64,000 bases of DNA, from NCBI RefSeq assembly GCF_033441515.1, contig NZ_JAWQJT010000002.1:1116001-1180000 (forward strand), written 5' to 3'. Position numbers and translations under genes: made by a program. This document shows positions 7,646 to 15,756 of the stretch, piece by piece (the first letter of the stretch is position 1; each line of letters starts with the position of its first letter). Origin of the DNA: Amycolatopsis solani (GTDB lineage Bacteria; Actinomycetota; Actinomycetes; Mycobacteriales; Pseudonocardiaceae). The notes beneath the pieces are model-generated. The model saw only the letters and a list, made by a program, of their open reading frames with translations, searched no databases and was not told the origin of the DNA.

Positions 7646-8578
7646 TTGGCAACGAAAGCCGCGCTCCTCGCCTGCACCGCCGCCACCGTGCTGGCAGGCG
7701 CCTTCCTGACCGCGGCCACCTGGTCGCCCGCCGGAGCCGACGACCTGGTGACCCACCACGAATTCCAGGTCAACTGCTCCCCCAGCCACCACCAGCCGGA
7801 CGACCCGATCGTCTTCCCGGGCCTGCCCGGGGCTTCGCACGACCACACGTTCATCGGCAACAAGACGACGAACGCCGCCACGACGCTGCAGTCGCTGCAG
7901 GCCGCCGGCGTCGGGAACACGACGTGCCTGGCCCCGGACGACCTGTCCGCGTACTGGTTCCCGACCGTCTACAACGGCAACGACGTGGTGCTGCCGAACT
8001 TCGCGCAGGTCGTCTACTACAAGTCGGGCATCCTCGACTACACGAAGGTGGTGCCGTTCCCGCCCGGGCTGCGGTACGTGGCCGGCAGCGTCACCGCGAC
8101 GCAAGACGAGTTCCAGCACGCCCCCGGCGCGATCGAGGGCTGGGAGTGCGGGGAAAGCTTCCACAACTGGGACATCCCCGTGCAGTGCGTGGCCGGCAGC
8201 CAGCTCAACATCCGTTACCAGGCACCGAGCTGCTGGGACGGCGTCCACCTGGATTCGGCCGATCACAAGGGGCACATGGCCTACCCGGACCGGACGACGC
8301 TGACCTGCCCGGCCGACCACCCGGTCGCGGTGCCGATGCTCGAGTTCAAGATGGCGTTCCCGGTCAGCGGGAACATGTCCGGGGTGCACCTGGCCAGCGG
8401 ACGCGGGTACTCGTGGCACTACGACTTCTTCAACGCGTGGGACCCGCAGACCCTGGCCGCGCTGGTGACCCACTGCATCAACGGCGGCCTGCAGTGCGAC
8501 CCGCGCGGGTACGACCTCTACAAACCCGACCGCGGCACCGTGCTCGGGCCGAACTACCGGTTGCCCGGCCGCCCGTGA
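7646..8578 (+). CDS. Secreted DUF1996 protein
   Basis: 310 residues starting at TTG 7646, which has GGAGG 4 bases upstream; the longer ATG-like frame from 7589 would include the operator. Signal peptide at ~1-31 (ALLACTAATVLAGAFLTAA, cleavage after GA). The mature part carries the DUF1996 hallmarks: HHEFQVNCS, GASHDHTFIGNKTT, the YWFPTVY segment and a GYSWHYDFFNAWDP tail, with several paired cysteines and conserved histidines that could bind metal. DUF1996 is common in fungi and actinomycetes as secreted proteins of unknown function, often beside glycosidases. Translationally coupled to the following lipoprotein (GTGA overlap at 8575-8578). Confidence 0.85.
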   Translation: MATKAALLACTAATVLAGAFLTAATWSPAGADDLVTHHEFQVNCSPSHHQPDDPIVFPGLPGASHDHTFIGNKTTNAATTLQSLQAAGVGNTTCLAPDDLSAYWFPTVYNGNDVVLPNFAQVVYYKSGILDYTKVVPFPPGLRYVAGSVTATQDEFQHAPGAIEGWECGESFHNWDIPVQCVAGSQLNIRYQAPSCWDGVHLDSADHKGHMAYPDRTTLTCPADHPVAVPMLEFKMAFPVSGNMSGVHLASGRGYSWHYDFFNAWDPQTLAALVTHCINGGLQCDPRGYDLYKPDRGTVLGPNYRLPGRP

Positions 8579-9120
8579 GAGGGCCGGCACTGGGGGCGGC
8601 GGTGGTGGCGCTGATCCTGGGCGGGTGCGCCACCACCGGCCCCGCCCCCGGGCCGGCCGCCGGACCGGGCACCGCCGCCTTCAACCCGACGGACGTCGCC
8701 TGGCTGCAGCTCGTGGTGCCGATGACGGCGAACGCCCTCGTCGCGGCGCGAATGGCCCCGGACCGCGCCTCGAGTACCGCGGTGCGGGCGGCGGCCAGTG
8801 CGGTGGTGGCGCCGTCGGAGCGCCTGCTGAAGCGCTTGGAGTCGGCCCGCGACCGGGCCGGGCTCCCGGCGTCCGACCTCCACAGTGGACATCGGATGCC
8901 GGGCATGGTCACACCGGCCGACCTGACGGCGTTGCGCACCGACGGCGGCGCCGAGTTCGACCGCAGGCTGATCGCGCTGCTGCGGGCGCACGCGGCGCAG
9001 GTCGTGGTGCTCGCACGAGGTGAGCAGACGTCCGGGGCGGATCCGGAGACCCGGGCCCTCGCCGGGGAGCTGAGCGCCGAAGGAGCCCGCGAAACCGCGC
9101 TCCTGCCCACCGTGGCCTGA
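8575..9120 (+). CDS. DUF305-like lipoprotein
   Basis: 181 residues starting with a GTG that overlaps the DUF1996 stop (GTGA). N-terminus MRGPALGAAVVALILGGCATTG is a lipoprotein signal with lipobox LGGC (Cys ~18). The mature helical domain has FNPTDVAWLQLVVPMTANAL and a second helix-rich half GAEFDRRLIALLRAHAAQ, the layout of DUF305, a ferritin-like four-helix family. The HHxQA metal motif of classical DUF305 is not clear here, so metal binding may be lost. It probably stays attached to the outer face of the membrane and works with the coupled DUF1996 protein. Confidence 0.7.
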   Translation: MRGPALGAAVVALILGGCATTGPAPGPAAGPGTAAFNPTDVAWLQLVVPMTANALVAARMAPDRASSTAVRAAASAVVAPSERLLKRLESARDRAGLPASDLHSGHRMPGMVTPADLTALRTDGGAEFDRRLIALLRAHAAQVVVLARGEQTSGADPETRALAGELSAEGARETALLPTVA

Positions 9121-9160
9121 AGGGGACTTTCCTCGCATCAGATGCCAGGAAAGTCCCCTT
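9120..9160. terminator. 14-bp perfect inverted repeat between convergent genes
   Basis: AAGGGGACTTTCCT (9120-9133) and AGGAAAGTCCCCTT (9147-9160) are exact reverse complements around a 13-base loop. It begins on the last base of the DUF305 stop codon and lies before the GH31 stop at 9191, so it can end transcription from both sides. Its long A/T-containing stem is unlike ordinary high-GC hairpins and looks like a dispersed palindromic repeat used as a terminator. Confidence 0.7.
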
Positions 9161-9190
9161 CAGCGCGTCACATGCCAGGGCGCCGGAGGC

Positions 9191-12100
9191 TCAGTACGTC
9201 ACGGTGAGCGGGGCCCGGCCCGGGCGGGCCGGGGCTTTCACCGTCAACGTCTTCGTGGCCGCGTCCCAGGTCCACGCCGACGACGGGGCCCACCCGCCGC
9301 CGACCTTGACCCGGCTCGGGGCCGCGGCCACGCCGACGAACTTCACCGTCCACTCGCGATCGGACACGCGGTACCGGCCCTCTGGCGGCGCCACCGTCAC
9401 CGTGCGGGACCCGCCCCGCTCGGCGTAGGTGATCTTCGTCGTCGAGCTCTTCGCCGACGAAGTCCCGTTGTCCTCGTACAGCGAGAAGGACCCGGATCCG
9501 CCCGGCGCGACCGTCACCGTCACCTTGTCCAGCGGGCTCTGGACGTCGTTGGCCACGTCCGCGGTCCGGGTCGCGGTGATGCCGCCGCCGCGCAGGAACA
9601 CCGGCATCGTGCCGAGGTCCGACGTGACCTGCTGCGTCGTGCCGCCCGCGTAGGTCTTGCCGCTGAAGTAGTCCGTCCACTGCCCCGGCGGGAACCAGAC
9701 CGACGTCGTCGCCGAGGTCCCCGGCGACGTCACCGGCGCCACCAGCAGGTCCGGCCCGTAGAAGTACTCGCTCGAAGCCGCCGTGTACGCGGCCGGCTCG
9801 TCCGGGTACTCCAGGTACGTCGGCCGCACCACGGGAACGCCCGTCGTGGCGGCCTGCTGGGCCAGCGTGTAGGTGAGCGGCACGAGGTTCTCGCGCAGGT
9901 TCAGGAACTTCGTCGCCGAAGCCTTGGCCGCGTCGCCGTACTGCCACGGGAGCCGGTCGCTGTGGTTGCTGTGCAGGCGGTCGATCGGCTGGAACGTGCC
10001 GAGCTGCACCCAGCGCGCGTACAGGTCGTCGGGCAGCTTGGCCGTCTGGTGCTGCTGCCCGCCCGAGGTGTAGGTCTCGCTGCCGCGCAGGCCCGTCGTG
10101 TCGTTGTGCCCGCCGATGTCGTGGCTGATCGCCGACATCCCCGTCGCGGCCGACTCGGCCGGGGTGATCCCGACCTCCATCCGCAGCGTGCCCCACGTCG
10201 ACGACGTGTCACCGGTGAAGTGCAGCGTGCTGCGCTTGTCGGCCCACGGTCCCGTCGACAGCCCGGTCGGGCCGCCATAACCGCCGGCCTGCAGCGAGCC
10301 GTAGGCCCGCGAGGTGACGAAGCCGCGGCCGGTCGCCGGGGCGGCCAGGTCGGCGTACTGCTGGTTGATCCACGCGTCCGGGGTGACGCCGGGCAGGCTC
10401 GACTTCGAGGCGTCGCAGCACCAGTCCAGCCACCAGAAGTCGTTGCCCTGCTGCATCATGCCGGCGTGCAGGTCGAGGTAGGCCTTCAGCTGGTCCGGGT
10501 CGCCCCAGTCGAAGACGTAGCAGTCGGTGCCGCAGCCGGACTTCGCGAGCTTGCCCTTCGCCGTCGCCTGCGCGCGGGCGAACTGCGGGTCCGAGCCCAT
10601 GATGCTCGGGTGGGTGTTCAGCGTGTTGTGCAGGCCCTGAGCCTTCGACCACGCGAAGAACCCGGCCGGATCGGGGAACTTGTTCGTGTCGATCTGCCAG
10701 CCGTTCCAGGTGTCCGGTGCCTTGAAATCGGTGTCGGTGACCAGCACGTCGAGCGGCACGCCTTCGCTGCGGAAGCGCGGCAGGATCGTGTCGCGGTAGT
10801 CGGCCGCGGTGCGGTCGATGTACTCCGAATACCAGACGCCGTACGCCCAGCGCGGCAGGAGCGCGGGCGGCCCGGTCAGCGTCGCGAGGTCGCGCAGCCC
10901 GGCCTTGTAGTCGTGCCCGAAGGCGAAGACGTAGCCGTCCTGGTACGGGCTCCCGCCGTGCGACGGCCGCTGGGTCACCTTGCGGGCCGCGGTGTCGTAC
11001 AGCGCCGACGGGCTGTCGTCGAGCAGGTACCAGCCGTCCTGGTGCAGGAGTCCTTCGGTGAGCGACGGGGTGCCGTTGTCGCCGTTCACGCCGTCGAGGC
11101 CGCGCCGGTAGCCGCCGAGCGCGAGGTGCGGCTGCGGGGCCGCCGCGCCGGTCGCCGCGACCGCGACGGTGTCGATGTTGACGTGGCAGCTGGTGTCGTC
11201 GGGGCAGCCGAGCACGACGTCGTTCGCGCCCGCCTTCAGGTCGACCGGGACCGACGCGGTCTTCCACGCGTCCCAGTTGTCGGTCACCGGCAGGCTCAGC
11301 GTGCGCGTGACGCCGTTCGTGGCGACCGACGCGGTCCGCGTCTCGTGGCGCCCGTCGCCGCCGGTGCCGTTGGCGTACCGGACGTGCAGCTGGTACGTGC
11401 CGGCGGTGGCGACATCGGTGATCCGCTGCGTCAGCGACGATCCCCGGTTCAGCTCGGCGACGAAGCCGCGCCCGGCGTAGCCCGGGTGGTCGGTCGCGAC
11501 GACGGCCGAGCCGGTCCGCAGCCCGGCCTCCGCCTCGCAGCTCACGCCGGCCGGGCAGCCGGTGAAGGCGCGGGCCGACGCCGGCGGGAAGGCCGCACCG
11601 GCGGAGAGCACCGCGAGGGCGTCGACGTTGACGTTGCCGGAGTCGACCGCGGTCCGCTGCAGGCGGAGGCTGTGGTGCCCGGCGCCGAGGGTCAGCGGGA
11701 CGGACGCGACCGCCCAGGTGTCCCAGTCGGCCGTCACCGGCAGGCTGAGCTGCTGCGGCGCGCCGCCGTCGACCGAAACGCTCAGGGTGCGCGTGACGTG
11801 CTGGCCGTCGCCGCCCTGCCCGTTGGCGTAGCGGGCGGCCACGGAGTAGGTCTCGGCGGCCGTGGCGTCGACGTCCGCGGTCGCCGAGGTGCCGGCGCTT
11901 TCGAAGCCGGCGAGGAAGCCTTCGCCGGTGTACCCGCGGTGGTCGGTGGCGACGCCGAGCCCGTCGGCGGTCAGGTCTTCGGCCTCGCACAGCGCGCCGG
12001 TCCGGCAGGTCAGGTGGCGCCAGGGCGCGGCGAGCACCGGCGTCGCGCCGGCGGTCGTGCGCACTTCGAGGTTGCCGCCGTCGAACGGGCCCGAGTCCAG

Positions 12101-12406
12101 CCGGTAGGTCAGGGTCGTCGCGCTGGTCCGGATCGTGAGCACGCCACCGGAGACCGTCGAGGTGTACGGCGTCGGCGTGAACCCGGTGCGCCCGACGGCG
12201 TTGAAGGTGGCGGCGTCGGTGAACCGGCCGTCGCCGGCGTACTCGGTCCGGATGACCGTCGGGGACAGCACCTGGAAGCGCGCGTTCCCGGCGGTGACGG
12301 TCTGGCCCCGCGGGGCAGCTGTGGCGGGGGTCGCGACGGTCACGGTAGCCGCGGCGACGGCGACCACGCACGTCAGCCTGAGGGCTCTCGCTGTTCTCGT
12401 CCGCAC
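9191..12406 (-). CDS. Secreted GH31 glycosidase with two CBM35 modules
   Basis: 1071 residues. Signal peptide ~1-31 (TCVVAVAAATVTVA, cleavage after ATA). The N-terminal GH31 beta-sandwich (35-135) is interrupted by two CBM35-type domains, at ~139-268 and ~289-418, both beginning CEAE and sharing ATDHxGYxGxGF and RYANGxGGDGxH; the sandwich resumes at ~425. The TIM barrel (~515-830) has FWWLDWCCD (D661, likely nucleophile) and HFTGDTSS (D732, likely acid/base). C-terminal beta domains include a DUF5110-like part. Activity is an alpha-glycosidase (glucosidase/xylosidase type); substrate unknown. GTG start at 12406 has GGAG 6 bases upstream. It lies within the same carbohydrate block as the LacI gene but has a different operator. 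Confidence 0.88.
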   Translation of the reverse strand: MRTRTARALRLTCVVAVAAATVTVATPATAAPRGQTVTAGNARFQVLSPTVIRTEYAGDGRFTDAATFNAVGRTGFTPTPYTSTVSGGVLTIRTSATTLTYRLDSGPFDGGNLEVRTTAGATPVLAAPWRHLTCRTGALCEAEDLTADGLGVATDHRGYTGEGFLAGFESAGTSATADVDATAAETYSVAARYANGQGGDGQHVTRTLSVSVDGGAPQQLSLPVTADWDTWAVASVPLTLGAGHHSLRLQRTAVDSGNVNVDALAVLSAGAAFPPASARAFTGCPAGVSCEAEAGLRTGSAVVATDHPGYAGRGFVAELNRGSSLTQRITDVATAGTYQLHVRYANGTGGDGRHETRTASVATNGVTRTLSLPVTDNWDAWKTASVPVDLKAGANDVVLGCPDDTSCHVNIDTVAVAATGAAAPQPHLALGGYRRGLDGVNGDNGTPSLTEGLLHQDGWYLLDDSPSALYDTAARKVTQRPSHGGSPYQDGYVFAFGHDYKAGLRDLATLTGPPALLPRWAYGVWYSEYIDRTAADYRDTILPRFRSEGVPLDVLVTDTDFKAPDTWNGWQIDTNKFPDPAGFFAWSKAQGLHNTLNTHPSIMGSDPQFARAQATAKGKLAKSGCGTDCYVFDWGDPDQLKAYLDLHAGMMQQGNDFWWLDWCCDASKSSLPGVTPDAWINQQYADLAAPATGRGFVTSRAYGSLQAGGYGGPTGLSTGPWADKRSTLHFTGDTSSTWGTLRMEVGITPAESAATGMSAISHDIGGHNDTTGLRGSETYTSGGQQHQTAKLPDDLYARWVQLGTFQPIDRLHSNHSDRLPWQYGDAAKASATKFLNLRENLVPLTYTLAQQAATTGVPVVRPTYLEYPDEPAAYTAASSEYFYGPDLLVAPVTSPGTSATTSVWFPPGQWTDYFSGKTYAGGTTQQVTSDLGTMPVFLRGGGITATRTADVANDVQSPLDKVTVTVAPGGSGSFSLYEDNGTSSAKSSTTKITYAERGGSRTVTVAPPEGRYRVSDREWTVKFVGVAAAPSRVKVGGGWAPSSAWTWDAATKTLTVKAPARPGRAPLTVTY

Positions 12407-12438
12407 GGCGGAACTCCGTTCCGGTCAGGGGACCACGG

Positions 12439-12456
12439 TTTTACAACGTTGGAAAA
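12439..12456. promoter_or_regulatory. CG-centred palindrome upstream of the GH31 gene
   Basis: TTTTACAACGTTGGAAAA is an 18-base palindrome with a single mismatched pair and the central CG common to LacI-family operators. It lies 33 bases upstream of the GH31 start. It differs from the GAGAGCGCTCTC operators nearby, so a different LacI-type protein probably acts here. Confidence 0.55.
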
Positions 12457-12543
12457 GCCGGTCCGATCTGAGCACAGCGCGGGGTGCGATGTCCAGACCA
12501 GTACGCGGAACTGTCCGGACAGATCATGAGGTGAACGCAGCGC

Positions 12544-13575
12544 TCACCCGGAGTCGCGGACCACCAGTTCCGGGTCGAAGATCACCGACTCCGCGCGCAG
12601 GTCCGGGTCGGCCATCCGGTCCAGGACCATCCGGGCCATCGCCGCGCCCATCGCCTCGACCGGCTGGCGGATCGTGGTGAGCCGGGGGCGGCAGCTCAGC
12701 GCGACGCGGCTGTCGTCGAAACCGACCACCGCGACGTCGTCCGGGACGCGACGGCCGGCTTCGCGCAGCACCGTCAGCGCGCCGTACGCCATCAGGTCGT
12801 TCGCCACGAAAAGCCCGTCCAGCGCGGGTTCCTCGGCCAGCAGGCGGTCCATGGCCCGTTCGCCGCCGTGCTCGGTGAAGTCGCCCTCGGCCACCGCCAC
12901 GTACGCGTGGCCGTGGCGGGCCATCGCGTCGCGGAAGCCGGCCAGCCGGTCCTGGCCCGCCGGGGTGCCCGCCGGGCCCGCGATCGTGGCCACGCGCCGG
13001 CAGCCGCGCGAAACGAGCCGCTCGGCCGCGAGCCGGGCGCCGTCCTGGTGGGCGACGTCGACGTAGCACACCGGCGCCGGCCGGGTGGGCCGCGCGAACA
13101 GCGCCGTCGGCACGCCCGCGCCGGTCAGCATCTGCGGCAACGGGTCTTCCGCCGGGTGCAGCGAAATCAGCAGGACGCCGCTCACCTGCTCTTGCCGGAG
13201 TTTGGGGACCAGCTTCGCGCGCTCCTCGTCGCTGTCGACCAGCATCAGCAGCGGGTGCAGCCCGTGCGGCCGCAGGTGGGAGACGACGCCCTCGACGACG
13301 CGGCCGAAGAAGGGGTCGCCGAACACGCCGCCGGTGAACGCTTCGACGTGCCGCTCCGGCTCGGACACCACCAGCGCGATCCCGCCGGTGCGCCGGGTGA
13401 CCAGCGAGCGCGCCGCCCGGTTCGGGACGTAGCCGGTGTCGGCGATCGCGCGCTCGACCGTCTCGCGCAGCTTGGGGTCGACGTTGCGGACGCTGTTCAC
13501 CACGCGGGACACCGTGGCCCGGGAGACGCCGGCGACCCGCGCGACGTCCTCCAAGGTGGGCGGCTGCGTCGTCAC
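12544..13575 (-). CDS. LacI-family transcriptional repressor
   Basis: 343 residues. N-terminal HTH (PTLEDVARVAGVSRATVSRVVN) with hinge helix VPNRAARSLVTRRTG, then a periplasmic-binding-protein-like sensor domain (VALVVSEPERHVEAF, ANDLMAYGALTVLREAGRRVPDDVAVVGFDDS, TTIRQPVEAMG). GTG 13575 is preceded by AAAGGA; a longer frame to 13629 would contain the operator at 13594-13612. The same palindrome lies before the discoidin-domain glycosidase and DUF1996 genes, so autoregulation and control of those genes by a sugar inducer is a reasonable inference. The GH31 gene, which converges in direction downstream (137-base gap), could be cotranscribed but has its own CG-centred site. Confidence 0.93.
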   Translation of the reverse strand: MTTQPPTLEDVARVAGVSRATVSRVVNSVRNVDPKLRETVERAIADTGYVPNRAARSLVTRRTGGIALVVSEPERHVEAFTGGVFGDPFFGRVVEGVVSHLRPHGLHPLLMLVDSDEERAKLVPKLRQEQVSGVLLISLHPAEDPLPQMLTGAGVPTALFARPTRPAPVCYVDVAHQDGARLAAERLVSRGCRRVATIAGPAGTPAGQDRLAGFRDAMARHGHAYVAVAEGDFTEHGGERAMDRLLAEEPALDGLFVANDLMAYGALTVLREAGRRVPDDVAVVGFDDSRVALSCRPRLTTIRQPVEAMGAAMARMVLDRMADPDLRAESVIFDPELVVRDSG

Positions 13576-13593
13576 CCGTCCTTTGTAGCACGC

Positions 13594-13612
13594 TGTGAGA
13601 GCGCTCTCCCAG
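13594..13612. promoter_or_regulatory. LacI-type operator upstream of the lacI-family gene
   Basis: TGTGAGAGCGCTCTCCCAG contains the palindrome GAGAGCGCTCTC (13597-13608), the core found twice at 7461-7618. It lies 19 bases upstream of the repressor's GTG start, as expected for autoregulation. Confidence 0.72.
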
Positions 13613-13621
13613 TGCCGCGCC

Positions 13622-13635
13622 GATGACAAATGTCA
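13622..13635. promoter_or_regulatory. Inverted repeat upstream of the two-component operon
   Basis: ATGACA-AA-TGTCAT is a perfect 6-base inverted repeat about 60 bases before the small membrane protein that opens the two-component operon. Such short A/T-containing dyads are typical targets of NarL/LuxR-type response regulators, so autoregulation by the regulator at 15151 is possible. It also lies upstream of the divergent LacI gene. Confidence 0.4.
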
Positions 13636-13695
13636 TGACGGCCCGGTGCGGGACGGCACTGCCCCGCGGGCGGCCTACGCCGGAGCATTTCCGGC

Positions 13696-14076
13696 ATGAC
13701 CGCCACGACCCGTTCCGCCGGTTTCCGGCCCGTGCTGCTGCTCACCGGCGCCTACGCCGCGCTCTCCGTGCTCACGCTCGCCGTGATCGTCCTGTTCCGG
13801 CACCACCCGGCGCTGGTGACCGACGCCGTCTGGGTGCGCGCCACCCTCGTCGTCGCCAGTTCGCTGCTGACGTTCGCCTTCGCCCGCAGCGCCGCGCGCG
13901 GCTCGCGGAAGGGGCTGCTGCGGCTGCGGATCGTCTCGGCGGTGATGCTCGTGGCGATCGTCGTCATCGTCGCGCTGCCCGGGCTGTTCCCGCTGTGGCT
14001 ACGGGTCGAACAGGGCGTCTGCGGCCTGCTGCTCCTCGCCGTCACCGTGCTGATCACGCGACGGCGTTCGCGGTAG
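13696..14076 (+). CDS. Small four-helix membrane protein in a two-component operon
   Basis: 126 residues with four hydrophobic segments (~12-35, 46-62, 76-95, 101-120) and little else; charged loops are short and the C-terminus is RRRSR, suggesting a cytoplasmic tail. No named family recognised. It starts at an ATG shortly after the inverted repeat 13622-13635 and ends 7 bases before the histidine kinase, so it is probably the first gene of a three-gene operon. It may be the signal-sensing or target membrane component of the kinase. Confidence 0.75.
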   Translation: MTATTRSAGFRPVLLLTGAYAALSVLTLAVIVLFRHHPALVTDAVWVRATLVVASSLLTFAFARSAARGSRKGLLRLRIVSAVMLVAIVVIVALPGLFPLWLRVEQGVCGLLLLAVTVLITRRRSR

Positions 14077-14083
14077 CGTCCCG

Positions 14084-15154
14084 GTGGTGGACGGGACGAG
14101 CGACGTGCAGCGCTGGGTGCGCGGCTGGCGGCTGCGGCTGCTCGACGCGGGCATGCTCGTCTACCCGGCGGTGACGCTGGCGGGCGTGCTGCAGCACTCG
14201 GCGGGCACCACGGCGGTCGTGGGCTGCGGGATCGTGGCCGCCTTCGCCGCCGGGTACCTCCTCGCCGCGGCCGCGGCGGCCCGCCGGGCGACACGGCCGT
14301 TCTGGGTGCTCACGAGTGCGTGCGCCGTGCTGTTCGCCGCCGCGCTCCCCTTCGCCCACGCCGACGCGTTCTTCCTCGCCGCCGTCGTCCTTTCCCTCGC
14401 GGTGCCCCGGCTCCCCCGGCGCGTCGCGGTCGTCCTGGTCGCGGCCTCCGCGCTCGCGGCCGTCGTCGTGCCGTGGCCGGGCGGGCCGGGCTGGACGCAG
14501 GCGGTCGCGCTCGTGTTCACCGTGCTCGTGGTGGGCGCGTTCGCCGAAGCGATCCGCGCCAACACCGCGCTGGTCGCGGCCCGCGCCGAGGTCGCGCGGC
14601 TGGCGTCCGAGGCCGAACGCGCCCGGATCGCCCGCGACCTGCACGACCTGCTCGGGCACTCCCTCACCGCGATCACCGTGAAGAGCACCCTGGCGCGGCG
14701 GCTCGTCGACGCCGACGGCGCCCGCGCGGGTGAGGAGATGACCGCCGTGGAAACCCTGGCCCGCCAGGCCTTGACCGAGGTCCGCGCGGCGGTGTCGGGC
14801 TACCGCGAAGTCTCGCTCGCCGGCGAACTCGCCCGCGGCCGCGAGCTGCTGCGTGCCTGCGGGGTCACCGCCGACCTGCCGACGGCCACCGACGTCGTGG
14901 TGCCCGCGCACCAGGAACTGTTCGGCTGGGTGGTGCGGGAGGGGCTCACGAACGTGGCCCGGCACGCGCGCGCGAGCCGGTGCGCGGTGACGCTCTCGGC
15001 GTCCACTGTGGAGGTTCTCGACGACGGCGTGGGTGGCCCGGCCGCGGGCGGTTCCGGGCTCGCCGGGCTCCGCGAGCGCGTCACGGCGGCCGGCGGGGTG
15101 CTCGACGCGGGGGCGGCGGACCCGCGCGGCTGGCGGTTGCGGGTGACGGTGTGA
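14084..15154 (+). CDS. Sensor histidine kinase, DesK/NarX-type (HisKA_3)
   Basis: 356 residues. Five to six membrane segments in the first ~150 residues, then HisKA_3 dimerisation helix ARIARDLHDLLGHSLTA with phospho-acceptor H187, and a compact HATPase_c domain with N box REGLTNVARHARAS and G box DDGVGG...GSGLAGLRERV. Autophosphorylates and transfers to the response regulator encoded next, with which it overlaps (GTGA at 15151-15154). Signal unknown; the membrane domain has no large extracellular loop, so it probably senses the membrane or a partner such as the preceding small protein. Start uncertain among GTG 14084, 14087 and 14104. Confidence 0.92.
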   Translation: MVDGTSDVQRWVRGWRLRLLDAGMLVYPAVTLAGVLQHSAGTTAVVGCGIVAAFAAGYLLAAAAAARRATRPFWVLTSACAVLFAAALPFAHADAFFLAAVVLSLAVPRLPRRVAVVLVAASALAAVVVPWPGGPGWTQAVALVFTVLVVGAFAEAIRANTALVAARAEVARLASEAERARIARDLHDLLGHSLTAITVKSTLARRLVDADGARAGEEMTAVETLARQALTEVRAAVSGYREVSLAGELARGRELLRACGVTADLPTATDVVVPAHQELFGWVVREGLTNVARHARASRCAVTLSASTVEVLDDGVGGPAAGGSGLAGLRERVTAAGGVLDAGAADPRGWRLRVTV

Positions 15155-15756
15155 TCCGGCTGCTGCTGGCCGACGACCAGGAACTGGTCCGCCAGGCGCT
15201 GTGCGCACTGCTCGCCCTCGAGGACGACTTCGAGGTGGTCGCGTCGGTCGGCCGCGGCGATGAAGTGGTCGCCGCGGCCCGTGCGCACCGCCCCGACGTC
15301 GCGTTGCTCGACATCGAGATGCCGGGCCTCGACGGGCTCGCCGCGGCGGCGGTGCTCGCCACGCAGGTGCCGGACTGCCGGGTCGTCATGCTCACGACGT
15401 TCGGCCGCGCCGGCTACCTGCGCCGCGCGATGGAGGCGGGCGCCGCCGGGTTCGTCGTCAAGGACGCGCCCGCCGAGGTGCTCGCCGGCGCGATCCGCCG
15501 CGTCCGGGCCGGCGAGCGGGTGGTGGACCCGGCCCTGGCCGTCGCCACGCTGGCGGCCGGCGAGTCCCCGCTGACCGCCCGCGAACGCGACGTCCTGATC
15601 ACCGCGCGGACCGGCGCGACGATCGCCGAGATCGCGTCTCGGCTCTACCTGTCGGAAGGCACGGTCCGCAACTACGTCTCCGCGGCGATCACCAAGACCG
15701 GTGCCCGCAACCGCGTCGAAGCGGTCCGCATCGCCGACGACCGGGGCTGGCTCTAG
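15151..15756 (+). CDS. Response regulator, NarL/LuxR family
   Basis: 201 residues: receiver domain 1-120 with acidic pocket DD (8-9), phospho-acceptor D54 in LLDIEMPG and K at ~104 (VVKDAP); LuxR-type HTH at ~140-200 (LTARERDVLITARTGATIAEIASRLYLSEGTVRNYVSAAITKTGARNR). The GTG start overlaps the kinase stop, so the two are coupled. Its stop codon TAG shares the CTAG tetranucleotide with the stop of the convergent NPP1 gene. Confidence 0.94.
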   Translation: MIRLLLADDQELVRQALCALLALEDDFEVVASVGRGDEVVAAARAHRPDVALLDIEMPGLDGLAAAAVLATQVPDCRVVMLTTFGRAGYLRRAMEAGAAGFVVKDAPAEVLAGAIRRVRAGERVVDPALAVATLAAGESPLTARERDVLITARTGATIAEIASRLYLSEGTVRNYVSAAITKTGARNRVEAVRIADDRGWL

